Shown in pieces: positions 23,580-33,653 of a stretch of 64,000 nucleotides of DNA. How positions within the stretch are numbered: position 1 is the stretch's first letter; every line of letters starts with the position of its first letter. The notes beneath the pieces were generated by a model, which saw only the letters and a program-made list of their open reading frames with translations, made no database searches and was not told where the DNA came from. The stretch is from Neocallimastix lanati (nom. inval.) (lineage: Eukaryota; Neocallimastigomycota; Neocallimastigomycetes; Neocallimastigales; Neocallimastigaceae), in the NCBI GenBank assembly GCA_016946835.1, contig JACVTC010000010.1, positions 2,026,001 to 2,090,000 of the forward strand, written 5' to 3'. A program made the position numbers and the translations under genes.

Positions 23580-23748
23580 TTAAAATTATGTAAAGACATA
23601 AAATTATCCAAGAGCATAATTATTAATGTAAATATAAAATTTATAACATAAATTTTATGTAAGGTTAAAATTGAAATAATTTATAAATTTCTTTTTATTA
23701 TTTTTATAGTTATTTTATATTAATATTTTATATTTTATTAATTATAAT
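23580..23748 (+). repeat. LTR-C, middle part, interrupted on both sides
   Basis: Matches the inside of the LTR-C copies at 34286-36657 and 56785-57484 (TTAAAATTATGTAAAGACATAAAATTAT and onward). It is cut by Ty3-2 on the left and by copia-3 on the right. The sequence resumes at 29765 after copia-3. Confidence 0.85.
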
Positions 23749-24035
23749 TGTTAAAAATATATTTTAATACAAAATTTAATCTATGATTATCCAATAAATT
23801 ACAAATACATAAATACTCGAAATACTATAAAACGTGCTTAAGTAATAATTCTAAACTTTTTTTCTCTCTCGAACAATAAAAACTTTAATATATATACACT
23901 CATACATACTTAATTATATATATATTTAAAATAATAAATATTAATATATAATAAAGGAATATAAAAGATCTTTACTTAAACATAATTATAATATTATCTT
24001 AATATTATATGTCTCTTAATTGTGTGTTTATTAAC
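23749..24035 (+). repeat. copia-3 5' LTR
   Basis: 287 bp, TGTTAAAAATAT...TGTTTATTAAC. Nearly identical to 29478-29764. The last base of the expected CA end seems altered in both copies. Confidence 0.9.
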
Positions 24036-24036
24036 G

Positions 24037-24059
24037 GATTAAGAGTCTTAATCTCAACC
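24037..24059 (+). promoter_or_regulatory. copia-3 primer-binding site with five-base insertion
   Basis: GATTAAGAGTC, then TTAAT, then CTCAACC. Without the TTAAT it equals the tRNA-Lys-type site of copia-2. With it, GATTAAGAGTCTTAATC is a perfect palindrome around a central G. Confidence 0.75.
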
Positions 24060-24370
24060 GATTGAAATAGAATGAAAGTTAAGTATTAATAGCTACAGTA
24101 ATATATATACTTATTTAAGACAAATAAATATAAATTCATACTAATTTATTTTTTTTTCTTTATTTTAAATAGTAAAAATAAAACAAAACTAATAATAATA
24201 TATAAAATAATAATAATTCAACAAAATATTCAATTCTAAACAAAAACATTAAAAAATAATTTCATACGAGTTATTAAAAAAATATGATAATATAAGGAGC
24301 AGAATAATCAAAAATAAATTAAATTATAATTTTAAAAGTTTAAATAGAAATTGACAGTAAAATAAAAAAA

Positions 24371-24745
24371 TTATAAGCTGAATAAAAAATAAAAAAAGAG
24401 TCAGCTATCAAAAATATAAAATGAATACTATAATCAATAGAGTCAGCTATTTAGGCTATAAGCTGAATAAAAAGATAAGATGTCGGCTATCATAAGCTAA
24501 GTACTATAACTAAATAAAGTCAACTATTTAATTTATAAGCTGAATAAAAATAAAAAGTCAACCATCAAATAAATAGGCTGAGCACAATTATTAAGTCAGC
24601 TATTTAATTCATAAGATGAATAAAGAGAAGTCAGCTATCAAAGACATGAGTTGAATATCAATAAAATTATTAAATGGTCAGTCATGTAATTAATAATAAA
24701 TTAAATAAAATTAAGTCAGCTATCAAGTATGTAAGCTGAATACTA
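24371..24745 (+). repeat. Leader array of alternating TCAGCT and AGCTGA
   Basis: At least six imperfect units in the copia-3 leader, each with a GTCAGCTATC-like block and an AAGCTGAATA-like block. TCAGCT and AGCTGA are reverse complements, so each unit can fold into a stem and neighbouring units can pair. No open frame crosses it. A second array in opposite orientation is at 26338-26566. Confidence 0.85.
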
Positions 24746-24964
24746 AAAAAAATAATAAAGTTAATTTCTTATCTATAAACTAAATTTTAAAATTATAATG
24801 TCAGACATTTATATAAAAATAATAATTAAAACATCAATAATACTAACTCTACAAAATACAATAAGTTAAAATATAAATAAACATAATTCAAATTAAAGTT
24901 TATTCAATAAATAAATAATAATCTAAAATTTATCAAATCACAAAATAAATAAATCACTTTTAAT

Positions 24965-25681
24965 ATAAACTGAGAGAAAGTAATGTCTGGAACTATCCTT
25001 TTAAGGTAGTTACAACATTCTTTCCAATTATTGTTGAATTGGAAAACGTTAATCCACCTTAAATTTTCTGGTAAAGCACGGTTAAGAATTCCGACTTTTA
25101 TTGTCAGAAATGTCTGAGTCTATTATTTCTAGTTCATCAAGCATATTTTGGAGAGTTGCTAAAAAAATCTGAATATCATCATTTATATTAAACTTTAAGA
25201 AATTGATTCTATTATTCAGAATCATTTTTCTATGTTCATCTCCAAGAGTAAAAGATTCCTGGAGAAAATTCCACATCTGAAAGGCTGTTTTACTATGACC
25301 TTTCAGAATCTCTTTAGTTTTATTTCCAAGACTGTTGGTAATGATCCATTTTACAAGGATATCATTTTTGATATCCTTTTGAGTAGTCCCAGCATCATAG
25401 ATAAGTGAAGAATCAAATTTATCTATAATATAATCGTCTAGATTTTCTCTTATATCCTTTCTTCTTAATTTTTTTATTTTTTGGGAACTAATATACTCGT
25501 CTAGATTGTTGATTGTTAAGAAGTATAGGATATTGGTTTTCCAATTTTGGAAGTTTTCAATATTTAGTTCTGTTATATGATTAAAATTCTCTTAATAATT
25601 AAAAGAAATCTCTTTGGTAGAAAGGTTGTTTTCTGTGGTATCAATAATTTGATTTCTTTGATTGTTTCTAGTTCTGGGCAT
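24965..25681 (-). pseudogene. Inverted copia gag inside copia-3
   Basis: Starting at the ATG at 25681 (MPRTRNNQRNQIID), the minus strand codes for a copia Gag of UBN2 type: NIENFQNWKTNILYFLTINNLDEYI, KNDILVKWIITNSLGNKTKEIL, TAFQMWNFLQESF, INFLKFNINDDIQIFLATLQNM (split by its own spacing). One stop lies near 25588 and one frameshift near 25085; after the shift it continues NRALPENLRWINVFQF to about 24965. It lacks the zinc knuckle and everything downstream. Compared with copia-2 Gag it is a different subfamily. Its leader, primer site and LTR lie in order to its right. Confidence 0.85.
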
Positions 25682-26337
25682 ATTGATTTTATAGATTTAA
25701 TTAAAATAAATATTAATTTATTTTATTGAATTGGTTAAGTTTTGATGATTATATAATTTTATTTTATTTTTTTTTTTTACTTAAAAATTTTTATATTTTT
25801 TTATTTTATATATGTATTTTTAACGATTTTAGATTTAATATAAATCTTAAATTTAATTGGATTCGAAAATTTATAGTTTCTATTTTTTTTGGTGTTAAAT
25901 AGATTCACTTTTTTAATTAGATTAATTAACTTGACCATCATATTGATGTCATCTGGTGTTGTTTATATTAAGAGTAATTGATAAAGTCATGACATGATTG
26001 CTCCAATATGACTAATTTGACATTATTTATAATATATTAGTAAATATATTACTATTATTTATTCTTTATTTTATTGAATTACATAATCTTAGTATATTTA
26101 TATTATCGTTTTTTTTTTATATTGTTTTATATGTCTTATGAATTATATTAATCTATTCAATATATAATTTTAATTTATTTTAACTGTCTTATGACTTTTG
26201 CTATTGGTTACATTATTTTCAATTTAAATTATTTAATTGTTATTTTAAATTATATTATTAATTTAATTTATATAGTTGAAATTTTAAGTTATCTCAATTT
26301 TTATTATATATCTGGAATCTTTGAATTTTATTGTTTT
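25682..26337 (-). other. Untranslated leader of the inverted copia block
   Basis: AT-rich, no coding signal on either strand. By position it is the proximal leader between the repeat array and gag. Confidence 0.6.
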
Positions 26338-26566
26338 AAGCTTAAAATATGTAGCTGACGTCCTGGATTTATTTTCAGCTTAACTTGTATAGCTGACACC
26401 CTAGATTCTCTTTCAGCTTAAACTGTATAGCTAACATCATAAATTTACTTTCAGTTTAAACCATGTATAGCTAACATCTTAAATTTATTTTCAGCTTAAA
26501 TTGTATAGCTGACATCTTAATTTTATTTTCAGCTTACATCTTAAATTTACTTTCAGCTTAAATTAT
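26338..26566 (-). repeat. Second leader array, inverted
   Basis: On the minus strand about six units of AAGCTGAAA...TGTCAGCTATAC with a period of about 40-45 bases. The unit logic equals that of 24371-24745, but spacing and filler differ, so the two arrays are related and not simple copies. Confidence 0.85.
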
Positions 26567-26784
26567 TTGATAACATTTTATATATTGTTTTTATCTTATA
26601 ATTGATATCTGAGTTATATGAGTTTATGTTATATATTTTATTACTATTATTTTTAATTTAGATATATGAATATAGATAAATAAATAACAATTAGTATCAT
26701 AATTATTATAGGTTTGTATTATTTATAAAGTATTTTTTTTTAATTAATGGTACACTTAGCTTTTATTTTATTTAATCTGGAGAG

Positions 26785-26800
26785 ATTGAGACTCTTAATC
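26785..26800 (-). promoter_or_regulatory. Primer-binding site of the inverted block
   Basis: The minus strand reads GATTAAGAGTCTCAAT directly after the LTR end at 26801. It is the same tRNA-Lys anticodon-arm complement as in copia-2. Confidence 0.8.
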
Positions 26801-27080
26801 TGTCAAAAATATATTTCGATAAATACTTATCATTATTATATTATTAAAATAGAACACTTTATTCAGTAAAATAAACATATATATATTTTAGTTTTATAAT
26901 TATTTAAAAAATATCTTTTATTATTATGTTCCTTCTTTTTATTAAATTAAGAATTATATTTTTAAACAATAAAATAATTACTTGGTTTTATGCTCTATTG
27001 AATGTTACAAATATAATTTGTTGTTTATTACAATATTAAAAATAAATTAATAATCAATTTAATAATTGTTATTTTTAACA
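26801..27080 (-). repeat. LTR of the inverted copia block
   Basis: 280 bp, TG...CA (minus strand TGTTAAAAATAAC...TTTTTGACA). No partner LTR is seen at the left end of the inverted block, so this is a 5' end fragment: LTR, primer site, leader, gag. Confidence 0.75.
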
Positions 27081-27084
27081 TTAC

Positions 27085-29340
27085 TGAACTATAATTCCAA
27101 TAACGAATTCAGGGTGAACGATTACTCAGTCAAAAATTTTTCAAACAATAATTATAACAATTATAATTATCAAAAATATAACAAAAACAATCACAAATAT
27201 CAAAATAACTATAATAATATTAACGATTCACAATATAATAGCAATATTTTAAGAAATAAATATAAACATAAAACTTATAAAAATCAAAACCAAAATAAAA
27301 ATGATAATTGAGAAAATAATAATTCAGAAAATGACAACATTACTTCAAATAATATCAACATCAATAATGAAAGCAACATTAACAATATTAGTAATAATAT
27401 TTTCAATAATAACAATAAAAATAACACTAATAATCAAAGTGATATCTATATCAATGATTCATCAATCAATAATAATAATAAATTAAACAACAATAATATT
27501 TGCAACACTAATACAAGGAACTATAGAAATAATGAATTTAATAACAATAATATTACCAATAATCTTAATAAAAATTATGATAATATTTCTAATAAAAATA
27601 CAACTGAAGAATCTAATATGGAAAGTACAATTGATTACATAAATAAATTAAACAATACTAATAACAATAAAATTGAAATATCACACTATCAACACAATAT
27701 AACAAACAATAATATAAATAAAAGAAACATTAATTATGAAGTAAAAGCATCAAACGAAATAATAAAATATAGTGATAAGAATATATCAAAATTAAATGAA
27801 GAAAACAATATATACAGAGAACCATATAACTTTAAAGATATATTTAACCTTAAAGATAAAGAGCAATGGATGGAAGCCGTAAATGAAGAATTAAAAAATA
27901 TGGAAAAGCTAAATGTTTTTCAGATTGTAAATTCAGTTCCAGAAGGATCTAACGTAATATCATCACGTTGGGTATTTAAATATATAAGAGAATCAAACTG
28001 TAATATAATAAAAAGAAAAGCAAGATTAGTTGCGAAAGGTTATACTCAGCAGTATGGAATTGATTTCAAGGAAACGTTTGCTCCAACTTTAAAACAAGAT
28101 ACAATAAGGACTATCACAGCAATAGCTGTTCAGCATAATTTTAATATCGAACAAATAGACATTAACTCTGCATACCTCAATGCAGATTTAAAAGAAGATA
28201 TATATATGAAATCTCCCGAAGGTCATCATTCATTCAATAAATGTTTTTGGAAGCTTAAAAAAGCCCTTTATGGCTTAAAGCAAGCTGGAAAAGAATGGAA
28301 CAAAAAATTGAATAATGAGCTTCTTAAATTAAATTTTAGAAGAGCTAAAAGTGAACCTTGAGTTTATATTAAGACAGATAGGAATAACAAAATAATATGG
28401 ATTTTGTCGGTATACGTAAATGATATATTAATTACCGGAACAAATCATGAAATCAAAATTGTAAAAGATTCAATAAAAAGAAAATTTAATATTAAGGATA
28501 TAGGTAATGTAGAATTCGTTATAGGAATTAAATTTAATAATATCAGAAATTGTTATATTTTACATCAAATAAGATATTTTAACGATATATTATTCAAAAA
28601 TGAAATTAATAAACTGACACCATAGAAAAATTTAATATCAATAGAAATAATAAATTGAAATGCATAAAATTTAATGAAACGAAATACCGAAGTGCCATTG
28701 GGAACCTATTGTATCTTGCTATCTGTACCCGACCTGATATCCTATTTACTGTGAGCAGAGCAGCAAGAAAATCCAATGATCCTAACTTAGAGGATTGGAA
28801 TAATGTCCTTAAAATATTCAGATACTTAATGTACACAAAAAACTATGGTATAAAAATTGAAAAAAGTATTAACCTTAAGGTTTATGTCGACACAGATTTC
28901 GCTGGAGACTCAATCACAAGAAAATCTACTTCAGGATTCCTGATGATGATGGGAAGAACGCCAACCAGTTGGTTCTCGAAATTGCAAAATTGCGTTTCTG
29001 CCGAAGCTGAGTATTATAGTTTGAGCGAATGCGTAAAGCATTAATTATGGTATAAGAATTTATTAAATGAACTTGGAATAAAAATTAATAATGTAAAAAT
29101 TTTCATCGACAATAAAGCAATAATATATAATAGTGAGAATCAGTCAATTAATCCCAAGTCGAAACACATTGATATTCGGTATCATCATATTAGAGACCTT
29201 GTCAATAAAAGATTGATCAAATTGAGTTACATAAATCATAAACACTAAAGAAAATTTAGCAGACGGATTCATGAAATACTTAAACAATGCTTTAATGGAT
29301 AAATTTAGAATTTCCCTTCTTACTAAATTGAATAATATAG
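27085..29340 (+). pseudogene. copia-3 reverse transcriptase and RNase H, YVND active site
   Basis: An Asn-rich linker (27085-27830) leads into RVT_2: QWMEAVNEELKNMEKLNVF, SSRWVFKYIRE, KARLVAKGYTQQYGIDFKET, QIDINSAYLNADLKEDIYM, LKKALYGLKQAGKEWN. After a stop near 28359 comes SVYVNDILITG, so the first Asp of YxDD is Asn. RNase H follows after another stop near 28623: IGNLLYLAICTRPDILFTV, VYVDTDFAGD, the catalytic Glu in VSAEAEYYSL, a stop at 29041, then IFIDNKAIIYN and SKHIDIRYHHI. The purine tract TTTAGGGTGAA (29467-29477) abuts the 3' LTR. Without functional YxDD it should not polymerise. Confidence 0.88.
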
Positions 29341-29477
29341 TGTAAAATGCGCCATCATTTTTTTTTTTTAGAAAACTCTCCTAATCAAATTAAAAGTAGT
29401 ATAATTTTTCAAAATCTACCTTCATTTTTTTTTCTACATCAAGTTTTTTTTTTTTTGAAGCTAGATTTTAGGGTGAA

Positions 29478-29764
29478 TGTTAAAAATATATTTTAATACA
29501 AAACTTAATCTATGACTATCTAATAAATTACAAATACATAAATACTCGAAATACTATAAAACGTGCTTAAGTAATAATTTTAAACTTTTTTTTCTCTCTC
29601 GAACAATAAAAAACTTTAATATATATACACTCATAAATACTTAATTATATATATTTAAAATAATAAATATTAATATATAATAAAGGAATATAAAAGATCT
29701 TTACTTAAACATAATTATAATATTATCTTAATATTGTGTGTCTCTTAATTGTGTGTTTATTAAC
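29478..29764 (+). repeat. copia-3 3' LTR
   Basis: 287 bp, aligned end to end with the 5' LTR and followed by TATAAT (29765-29770), the repeat of the bases before the 5' LTR. Confidence 0.9.
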
Positions 29765-30135
29765 TATAATAAATTTATAATATTATTTTTTTATGAATAT
29801 TTTATTTTAATATTTAATATTTTATTTAATATTTTATACTTTTATATTAAATACTTTAAATACTTAATAGTTATTCTAAAAATTAATTAATTAAATAGTT
29901 TATTATGAATTAAAAATATAAAAGCAAGAATAATTCTTTATAATTATTCTTTTCAATGTTTTATGCAAATTTATTTAATAATTGCTTTTATATTTACAAA
30001 TGAATAGTTAAATACATGTATTGGATAAATTTATAATTACTTTTAAATAATAAATAAATAAAAATTAATAATTAAATAACAACTTAAATAAAACTTCTCC
30101 CAACAAGAGAATTTGAACCTAGGCATACTTTATCA
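29765..30135 (+). repeat. LTR-C, right part
   Basis: Continues the LTR-C broken at 23748 and ends CATACTTTATCA, like the other LTR-C copies. It is followed by a Ty3-type primer site, so it was a 5' LTR. Confidence 0.85.
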
Positions 30136-30138
30136 TTT

Positions 30139-30153
30139 TGGTGGAGATATCGG
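30139..30153 (+). promoter_or_regulatory. Ty3 primer-binding site next to LTR-C
   Basis: TGGTGGAGATATCGG, three bases after the LTR end. The same 15 bases follow LTR-A at 42031, so two LTR families share one primer tRNA. The tRNA would end in CCGATATCTCCACCA. I cannot name its amino acid with confidence. Confidence 0.75.
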
Positions 30154-30520
30154 TTCTCTTAGAGGTGGAGAAGAATATAATTATTTTCAATAATTATTTT
30201 AAAAAAAAAATTTTTTTATAATAAAAACATAATTTCTAATTTCTTTAAAATAAAAAAATAAAAATTCTTATTAAAAATTAATTTTAAAATTTTTATAAAA
30301 AAAATATATATATATTTTTAATAATTAAATCGTATTATATATATAAATATATTGTAATATATATTTATATAATTTTATTAAAAAAATTGATTAAATAGTA
30401 TTATATATAAATATATTGTAATATATATTTATATAATTTTATTAAAAGAGTTGATTAAATCTTATTGTATTTATAAATATATTTTAATATATATTTATAT
30501 TTATTAAAAATTTAATATTT
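30154..30520. other. AT-rich leader remnant
   Basis: No gene. It contains a direct repeat of about 60 bases (AAATA(T/G)TATTATATATAAATATATTGTAATATATATTTATATAATTTTATTAAA-like, at about 30325-30385, 30386-30445 and partly 30446-30500). It probably belongs to the lost body of the LTR-C element. Confidence 0.55.
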
Positions 30521-30771
30521 ATTATTGTGGCGTTGCTAATCGAAATATACTTTTCTTGTTAGCAACTAATTAACAAGGTATCTCAGCATAGACAAGCCGT
30601 GTTGATTCTCACCAGGGGTATATTAGGCAGTAATAGCAAGCACGTGACGAAATTTATATCGTGTGAATAAGGTGACGGGACCGTTATTATTGTGCGAAAG
30701 ACCCTAATCAATACGTCCATTATAGTTACTTTGGTTGGAATTAGTTCTAATAATAACAATACCACAATAAT
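30521..30771. repeat. GC-richer 251-bp island with inverted ends
   Basis: The ends are inverted copies matching at about 16 of 20 positions (ATTATTGTGG... on both). An inner 8-bp hairpin, GTTGCTAA/TTAGCAAC, lies at 30532-30566. Base composition is near 40% GC, far above the surroundings. Both strands have short open stretches (about 60 codons on the minus strand, 30777-30583) with no recognisable motif. It could be a small non-autonomous transposon or the remnant of a host gene or RNA. Confidence 0.5.
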
Positions 30772-30879
30772 TATCATTAAATAAATTATAAAAAAAAATG
30801 TGAAAATATTGAATTTTAAAAATAGAAATATTATTCTAAATTTAAGATATAATAAAATTTACTATTATTATTATATCAC

Positions 30880-31284
30880 CTGACTACAAATAGTCTATAC
30901 CATAAACAGCACTTTGCACATTCCATAATATTCACTTTAAGGAGTAGAAACTGCTACACATTGTTGTAACTTTGAATACCAGGAAGTAGGTGTATTTTCC
31001 ATCATTACTAGAAAACTAGTAGTAGATCTTCTTGTTTCCTTATCTCTTCTATAATCTGCATTACGTAAACATTTAATGTAGTATCCTTTGTAAATTTTAG
31101 ACCATAATTTTTATTTGCTTTGAGATATCTAAATACCTTTAATAAGTTATTCCAACCTTTATAAGTAATTTTTGTCAGATTTACACGAAGCATTGTTTAC
31201 TGCGAATAAAATATTGGGAATGTACATATTCCTAAATATAATAAACTTCCAATAGCTTGCTTAAACTTTGTAACATTAAATTTC
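30880..31284 (-). pseudogene. copia-5 RNase H remnant with stop at the catalytic Glu
   Basis: Broken RNase H: the part after TTSFLVMMENTPTSWYSKLQQCV reads AVSTP, TAA, SEYYG, so a stop occupies the place of the catalytic Glu in the usual STAEAEYYG. It then shifts frame (CAKCCLWYR) and ends. The frame at 31193-31008 covers the segment before this. Confidence 0.75.
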
Positions 31285-32088
31285 TTACCTTTTTAATGCT
31301 GGATATTCATCCGGGGTCATGTTTTGAGATGGCTTATAATTATCAATATTGAATTTACTTAATAAATTTTCTAAATGCCTCTGTTGATGTAGTATGTATT
31401 CATTCGTTGTTTTTTCGAAATTTATATCAATATTTGTATGAACCGGACCAATGTCATTTACATTAAACCTTTGTTTTAATAATCGTTTAGTTAAATTTAT
31501 TTCATTTTCTTTACCAGTTATGAGTATATCATTAACATAAACAGTTAATAAACATATTATTTCATTATTTCTATTAAATTTTACATACATACAAGGCTCC
31601 CTTTTTAACTTTTTAAAACCAATATTTATTAACTCTTTATTTATTTTATTTTTCCAGAGGCGGCAAGATTGCTTTAATTTATATAAAATCTTTTTGACTC
31701 TCCATTTATATCCGTTTGTACCTTCAGGAACCTCCATATAAACTTCTTCATCTAAGTCAGCACATGAATACGCTGCTTTTATATCAATTTGATAAATATT
31801 AAAACCATGTGTGACTGCTAATGATGTTACAATTCTAAGAGAATCTTGTTTTAATGTAGGTGAATACGTTTCGTTATAGTCAACACCTTCCTTTTTGGTA
31901 AAACCTCTTGCGACTAATCTTGCTTTCCTTTTATTTATAGTGTTATCGGAATTGTATTTGTATCTAGATACTATGTTTGCTCCCTTTGGGACTATTTTCG
32001 TAAATTCATAAACTTTTAGATTTTTCATGTTATTTAATTCATCCTTTAAAACGTTAAACCACTCTTGTTTATCAATTTTATTTGTCAT
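31285..32088 (-). pseudogene. copia-5 reverse transcriptase, YVND active site
   Basis: A 267-residue frame of RVT_2: DKQEWFNVLKDELNNMKNLKVYEF, KARLVARGFTKKEGVDYNETYSP, QIDIKAAYSCADLDEEVYMEVPEG, KKILYKLKQSCRLW, MYVKFNRNN, then LTVYVNDILITG. The first catalytic Asp of YxDD is Asn, as in copia-3. The WVF of the usual RWVFKYK motif is deleted (IVSRYKYN). The domain is nearly full length but should not polymerise. Confidence 0.88.
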
Positions 32089-33424
32089 ATCGTTATAATT
32101 GTGTAGTTCTCAATTTATTAGATTTACACTATAATTACTATCAATTATACTTTTTATATTAAATGGCCTTGGCCGTTTTGAGAGTTGTACTTCTCCTCCA
32201 AACATATATTTTCTTATATTATATGGTTTATAAATATTATTATCATTCTCTCAAATTATATTTTTAATGTTAAATGATTTTATTTTCTTAGAATTTATAG
32301 GATAATTTCGTATTTTATTACCATATTTACATTTTCTTCTATTTTCTGGATTTTGTTTGTTTTACTTTCTTTATAATAACGTGTTCCTTACCTTTCTCAT
32401 CGTCAAGATTATCTTTAATGTTGAATGATTTGGTCTTTTTATATTTAACTTCTTTCTCTTTAGTTTTACTATTTTAGTATTATTTTTACTTTTATTTTTA
32501 ACATTTTTTCTGTTCCTTTTATCTTTGTTTACTGTTTGTTTACATTTTGTATAATTTGTGATTTTAGTATCATTACTTTTCATAATTTCAGTATTATTAA
32601 TATCCTCATTTGTAACATGATTTATTTCTTTCATTTCATGTTTTTAATCATTTGAATGATTTAATTGTTGATTTTTAAATGATTGTTTAATATCTTTTTC
32701 AATATTTTTATTGTTTACTTTATTGTTTATTATATCATAATATGTTTGCTTACTTTCTGATATGTTTTCTTCTAACTTTCCTGAGTCTTCAGTTGCGAAT
32801 TATTTATTTCCTGCAATACCTGTAGTTATAATTTTGTCCGTTTCACTTGATTTTCCTTTGTTTATTTGATTCTTTACTTCATGTGATGTATTAAATTCAT
32901 CATTATCTCTTAAATTATTATTAATTTTAAATTCATTATTATTTTTACATTCATTAAAATTTAATTATTCTTCAATTGTATTAATTATTATGTTATTTCC
33001 TTCAAAATTTTCAATTTGAGAGTAATTTTGATTTTAACTTACTAAAATTGTTGTTCAATTCCATTTTCCTCGCAAAAATTTGTGAAGTATTTATTGCCAT
33101 ATATTGACGTGTCAGGGGATGACACTGTGTCCATATGAATTAAATCGAAGAGTTCTTTCGTTTTACTTTTTGTTTAGTGGTAAGGCTTGTTTTTCATTTT
33201 GAAGGCACGTATTGGGCAATTGTGTTTTATGTTTATGTCCTTTAACTTTTCTTTTATATTGTCTACATTGAAGTGCCCCAAACGCCTATGCCTCTGATTA
33301 AGATATTGCTTGTAGCAATTCTTGAGAAAGCTTCACTCATTTTCTTTGTTTTTTATTTTCAATTGATTTATCTTACTCTTTATTTTGTATACATTTTTGT
33401 TACTTAATAAAATTTTGGTATTAG
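32089..33424 (-). pseudogene. copia-5 linker and integrase fragment
   Basis: 32089-33050 is a Lys/Asn-rich linker with stops. At about 33390-33080 the minus strand reads RHRRLGHFNVDNIKEKLKD, then PI-x-A-x-KMKNKPYH, then LFDLIHMDTVSSPDTSIYGNKYF: the pre-integrase zinc domain and the first catalytic Asp. It then jumps to NFCEENGIEQQF, deleting most of the core including the second Asp. The block lies directly against the primer-binding site, so gag and protease have also been deleted. Confidence 0.75.
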
Positions 33425-33440
33425 GCTGAGACTCTTAATC
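33425..33440 (-). promoter_or_regulatory. copia-5 primer-binding site
   Basis: GATTAAGAGTCTCAGC on the minus strand, abutting the LTR. Third copia unit with the tRNA-Lys(CUU) anticodon-arm complement. Confidence 0.75.
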
Positions 33441-33653
33441 TTTTGAAAAGTGAATGTAATAGTGATCACTTTAACTTTATTTATTATTTTATTTGTAAGA
33501 CTTCATTTTATTAATATTACATGAATTTACAAAATTTATAATAATACATTATGTTTGTAATGTTTTTTATAATATTTATAAGCCACATTTTTAATATATA
33601 ACAATTTTATTTTAAAGTAATTAAATTTAATGTAATAAACTTTATTTTCAACA
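33441..33653 (-). repeat. copia-5 LTR
   Basis: About 213 bp, minus strand TGTTGAAAATAAAG...CTTTTCAAAA. The outer end is a clear TG; the inner end reads AAAA where CA is expected. The 33654-34285 interval beyond it is AT-rich with no gene. Confidence 0.65.

Larger units (their letters stand above)
23749..29764 (+). mobile_element. copia-3: chimeric copia element with an inverted 5' block inside
   Basis: Two LTRs of 287 bp (23749-24035 and 29478-29764) differ at only a few positions. TATAAT lies just outside both (23743-23748 and 29765-29770), so this whole unit was inserted as one piece or was rearranged inside after insertion. Between the LTRs lie a + strand primer site and leader, then a minus-strand block (24965-27080) of gag, leader, primer site and LTR, then + strand reverse transcriptase and RNase H. 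Protease and integrase are absent, so it could not have moved on its own proteins in this form. Confidence 0.85.
30880..33653 (-). mobile_element. copia-5: truncated copia element
   Basis: Minus-strand order: LTR (33653-33441), primer-binding site, then directly a pre-integrase/integrase fragment, linker, reverse transcriptase and RNase H. Gag and protease are missing, most of the integrase core is deleted, and the 3' LTR is absent (the element stops near 30880). Confidence 0.8.

Noticed and set aside
24371-24745. CRISPR array
   Set aside because: Units are imperfect, spacing is irregular, filler is similar between units, the setting is a retroelement leader, and the genome is eukaryotic.
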